Shown here: positions 36,344 through 38,885 of the stretch, one piece after another
How the letters are laid out: each line of letters begins with the position of its first letter
Position numbering within the stretch: position 1 is the stretch's first letter
Assembly (NCBI GenBank): GCA_018645725.1
Contig: JABGWD010000455.1
Span: forward strand, 1-38,885
DNA: 38,885 nucleotides
Origin: Opitutia bacterium
GTDB taxonomy: Bacteria; Verrucomicrobiota; Verrucomicrobiia; Opitutales; Seribacteraceae
Direction of reading: 5' to 3'
Notes under the pieces: model-generated
Told to the model about the DNA's origin: nothing
The model's input: the letters and a program-made list of their open reading frames with translations, nothing else
Database searches by the model: none
Program-made: the position numbers and the translations under genes

Positions 36344-37597
36344 TTACTCGGTGAAGGAGCGAGCGATTCTTTCTCTGACTTGGTTGAGTTGCTCTTCCAT
36401 TCCTATTTTTTCTATTACCTCTTCGAAAAAGCCGAGGACAATCAAGCGCTCGGCGACGGAACGGCGGATGCCCCGGCTCAGAAGGTAGAAAAGTTCCTGG
36501 TCGTCTATCTTGCTCGTGGTTGCGCCATGACTGCATTTGACCTCGTTGGCAAGAATTTCCAATCCCGGCATCGAATCCGCCTCGGCTTCGTTGCTCAAGA
36601 GCAGGTTTCGGTTGGTTTGGTAGGAGTTGGTCTGCTGAGCTTCGTTTTCAACTTTTATAAGACCGGAGAAAATGGACTTTGCCTCATCGGCCAAGGCATT
36701 TTTGAAGGTGAGTCTGCTTTTCCCGTTCGGAGCCAAGTGGTGCTGCATGGTTCTTTGGTCAAACAATTGTCCTTTCCTTCCCAGGGTAACGGATGAATTC
36801 TCAAAGTCAGCGCCTTCCCCGGTCAGCATACCTTTCGATTCCACACGGGTTTGGGCGGATCCAAGGTGTATGGCGAGGTTGCTCAGCGTGGCGTTCTTTC
36901 CGACAACCATATTTTCCAAATTGTGAAACGAACTGAGTTCGTTCATCTCTTGTATGACTATCCTGTTGATCTTCGAACCTTCCCCGGCCTTGACGTGCGT
37001 GAGATTAGTGAACAGTCCTCCCGAATCCCGGTCTGTGGAACTGATTCTCTCGACAAGGGTCACTTCGGAAAATGGTTCGAGTTCGATTAGATTCAAATGA
37101 AACCTTGCTTGTCCTCCGCAACTTGCCCGGTGATTGACGAAAAGAGGGGAGTCCATACACTGGTTTTTGCTAACGCGCAAATAAAAGCCTGCCTCGGAGA
37201 ACGCACGGGCCCAAAGGAAACTTTCGTCAGCGCCTAAGTCCGGACCCGCGAGATTGGGGAGATCAATCAATACTTTGGGGTCTTGCAGGATTATGCGGTC
37301 CAACTGTTCGAGGGTAACCCCCGTTTTGTCAGGGGAGTCAAACGCAATGCTGTCCTCGGATTGAGCGAGCCCGGAGACTTTTGAATACCCTAAACGAGCT
37401 TTGGGAGAGAACCGCCAGCGATCATCTTTCGGATTTGTGGGCAAGTGTTTGGTTTTTTCCCAGTTTTCCCTCCGGAAATCGACAAGCCAGCCAGGTTCCC
37501 ATGATCTTTTGTCCGCAAATTCATCGAAAAAAGAGCCAGAGGAAAGAACAGAAGAATCCGACCCGGTTGGGACTGAAGAAACGCTCATGTTCGGCAT
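36344..37597 (-). CDS. sufD: Fe-S cluster assembly protein SufD
   Basis: SufBD C-terminal core: NRNLLLSNEAEADSMPGLEILANEVKCSHGATTSKIDDQELFYLLSRGI; 417 aa; next to sufB. Confidence 0.94.
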   Translation of the reverse strand: MPNMSVSSVPTGSDSSVLSSGSFFDEFADKRSWEPGWLVDFRRENWEKTKHLPTNPKDDRWRFSPKARLGYSKVSGLAQSEDSIAFDSPDKTGVTLEQLDRIILQDPKVLIDLPNLAGPDLGADESFLWARAFSEAGFYLRVSKNQCMDSPLFVNHRASCGGQARFHLNLIELEPFSEVTLVERISSTDRDSGGLFTNLTHVKAGEGSKINRIVIQEMNELSSFHNLENMVVGKNATLSNLAIHLGSAQTRVESKGMLTGEGADFENSSVTLGRKGQLFDQRTMQHHLAPNGKSRLTFKNALADEAKSIFSGLIKVENEAQQTNSYQTNRNLLLSNEAEADSMPGLEILANEVKCSHGATTSKIDDQELFYLLSRGIRRSVAERLIVLGFFEEVIEKIGMEEQLNQVRERIARSFTE

Positions 37598-37603
37598 GCC
37601 GGC

Positions 37604-38885
37604 TTAACCGACGGAATCTTCCATTTCCAAGTCGATGAGCCTTTTGAGCTCGACGCTATATTCCATGGGGAATTCCCGGATGAGATCATTGACGAAACCA
37701 TTCACGCACAAGCTCATGGCCTCACCTTCATTCATTCCTCTTTGTTGCATGTAGAAAATTTGCTCGGCGCTTACCTTTGAAACACTCGCTTCGTGTTGAA
37801 CGGAATTTTCACTGCCCTTTACCGTAATGGCTGGGTAGGTGTCCGTCTCGCTCTCGCTGTTGATAAGAAGGGCATCGCATTCCGTGTTGTTGCGGCAATG
37901 CTTGAGATGCCCGGGGATTTGAACCAAGCCACGGTAAGAGGATCGCCCTTTGCCAATCGAAATGGACTTGGCGATGACGTTGCTCGTGGTTTCATCGGCC
38001 GCGTGCACCATTTTCGCTCCCGTGTCTTGATGCTGTCCTTCGTTGGCCAAGGCAATTGACAAGACTTCGCCCCGCGCTTTTCTACCCCGCAGGATTACGC
38101 CCGGATATTTCATTGTCAGACGCGATCCAATGTTGCAGTCAATCCATCGCACTTCAGCTTCCTCGTGGGCCATCGCCCTTTTGGTAACCAAATTGAAAAC
38201 GTTGTTGGACCAATTTTGAACCGTAATGTATTGAATCTTCGCCCCGGGAAGAGCGACGAGTTCGACCACTGCGCTGTGAAGGGTAGTCGTTTCGAATTTG
38301 GGTGCGGTACATCCCTCCATGTAAGTGATTTCCGATCCTTCGTCTGCAATGATCAAGGTACGTTCGAACTGCCCGAAGTTTTCGGCATTGATACGGAAAT
38401 AAGCCTGGAGTGGTTGCTCCAACTTAACCCCTGGCGGGATGTAGATGAAACTTCCTCCACTAAAGACCGCACTGTTGAGAGCGGAAAACTTGTTGTCAGA
38501 GGTGGGTATGACTTTGCCGAACCATTTTTTGAAGATTTCCGGATGATTCTTCAAACCTTCCGTGGAACCCACGAAAATCACGCCCTTTTCCTCAAGATCG
38601 TCTTTCATGCGTGAGTAAGCTGCCTCGCTGTCAAACTGGGCTTCCACGCCTGCCAGAAACTTTCTTTCTTGCTCAGGGATGCCTAATCTTTCGAAGGTAT
38701 TCTTTGCGTCGTCCGGAACCTCATCCCATGTCCTGCTAGGCGTTTGCCCTTTGGCCAAGTAGTAACGGATGACGTCGAAATTGATATTTTCCAAGTCCTT
38801 GGTGGCCCAGTGCGTAGGCAAAGGTTTCTTCTCGAAGGTTGATAGCCCTTTCATTCTGAAGTCCAGCATCCACGGATCTTCTTCC
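37604..38885 (-). CDS. sufB: Fe-S cluster assembly protein SufB, N-terminus beyond window end
   Basis: [68 protein letters not shown]; reading frame stays open through the window end (…[14 protein letters not shown]), so the Met at 38869 is probably internal. Confidence 0.96.
   Translation of the reverse strand, partial: EEDPWMLDFRMKGLSTFEKKPLPTHWATKDLENINFDVIRYYLAKGQTPSRTWDEVPDDAKNTFERLGIPEQERKFLAGVEAQFDSEAAYSRMKDDLEEKGVIFVGSTEGLKNHPEIFKKWFGKVIPTSDNKFSALNSAVFSGGSFIYIPPGVKLEQPLQAYFRINAENFGQFERTLIIADEGSEITYMEGCTAPKFETTTLHSAVVELVALPGAKIQYITVQNWSNNVFNLVTKRAMAHEEAEVRWIDCNIGSRLTMKYPGVILRGRKARGEVLSIALANEGQHQDTGAKMVHAADETTSNVIAKSISIGKGRSSYRGLVQIPGHLKHCRNNTECDALLINSESETDTYPAITVKGSENSVQHEASVSKVSAEQIFYMQQRGMNEGEAMSLCVNGFVNDLIREFPMEYSVELKRLIDLEMEDSVG

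Overview
The window is a dense, mostly minus-strand segment of a bacterial chromosome. Its gene content suggests the PVC group (Verrucomicrobia/Opitutae-like), which is an inference only. I found no rRNA, tRNA, transposase, phage gene or CRISPR array. Left to right it holds: (i) a MoxR / DUF58 / DUF4381-like / VWA operon, cut by the window start; (ii) a large CHASE2-class III nucleotide cyclase on the + strand, whose sensor domain carries a ~400-aa coiled-coil insert with a nearly exact 58-aa tandem duplication; (iii) a redoxin; (iv) mreB-mreC-mreD-mrdA; (v) a CNNM/CBS protein and lgt; (vi) a stand-alone gcvT on +; (vii) a ~16.7-kb minus-strand run: guaB, a divergent purA, nadC, birA, coaX, an ABC exporter / GldG-like / DUF4340 / AsmA-like set, accB, accC, Asp23, AmaP-like; (viii) menC-menE on +; (ix) clpP, rpiB (Glu-type variant), sufT, sufD, sufB, cut by the window end. 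The best leads are the split CHASE2 sensor with its duplicated coiled coil, the conserved but uncharacterised ABC/GldG/DUF4340/AsmA-like block, the accBC-Asp23-AmaP block, and gene packing with many stop/start overlaps and overlapping or abutting convergent genes. Most of the window is housekeeping. I see no defence-type or clearly unprecedented system. All family names come from reading motifs, not from database searches.
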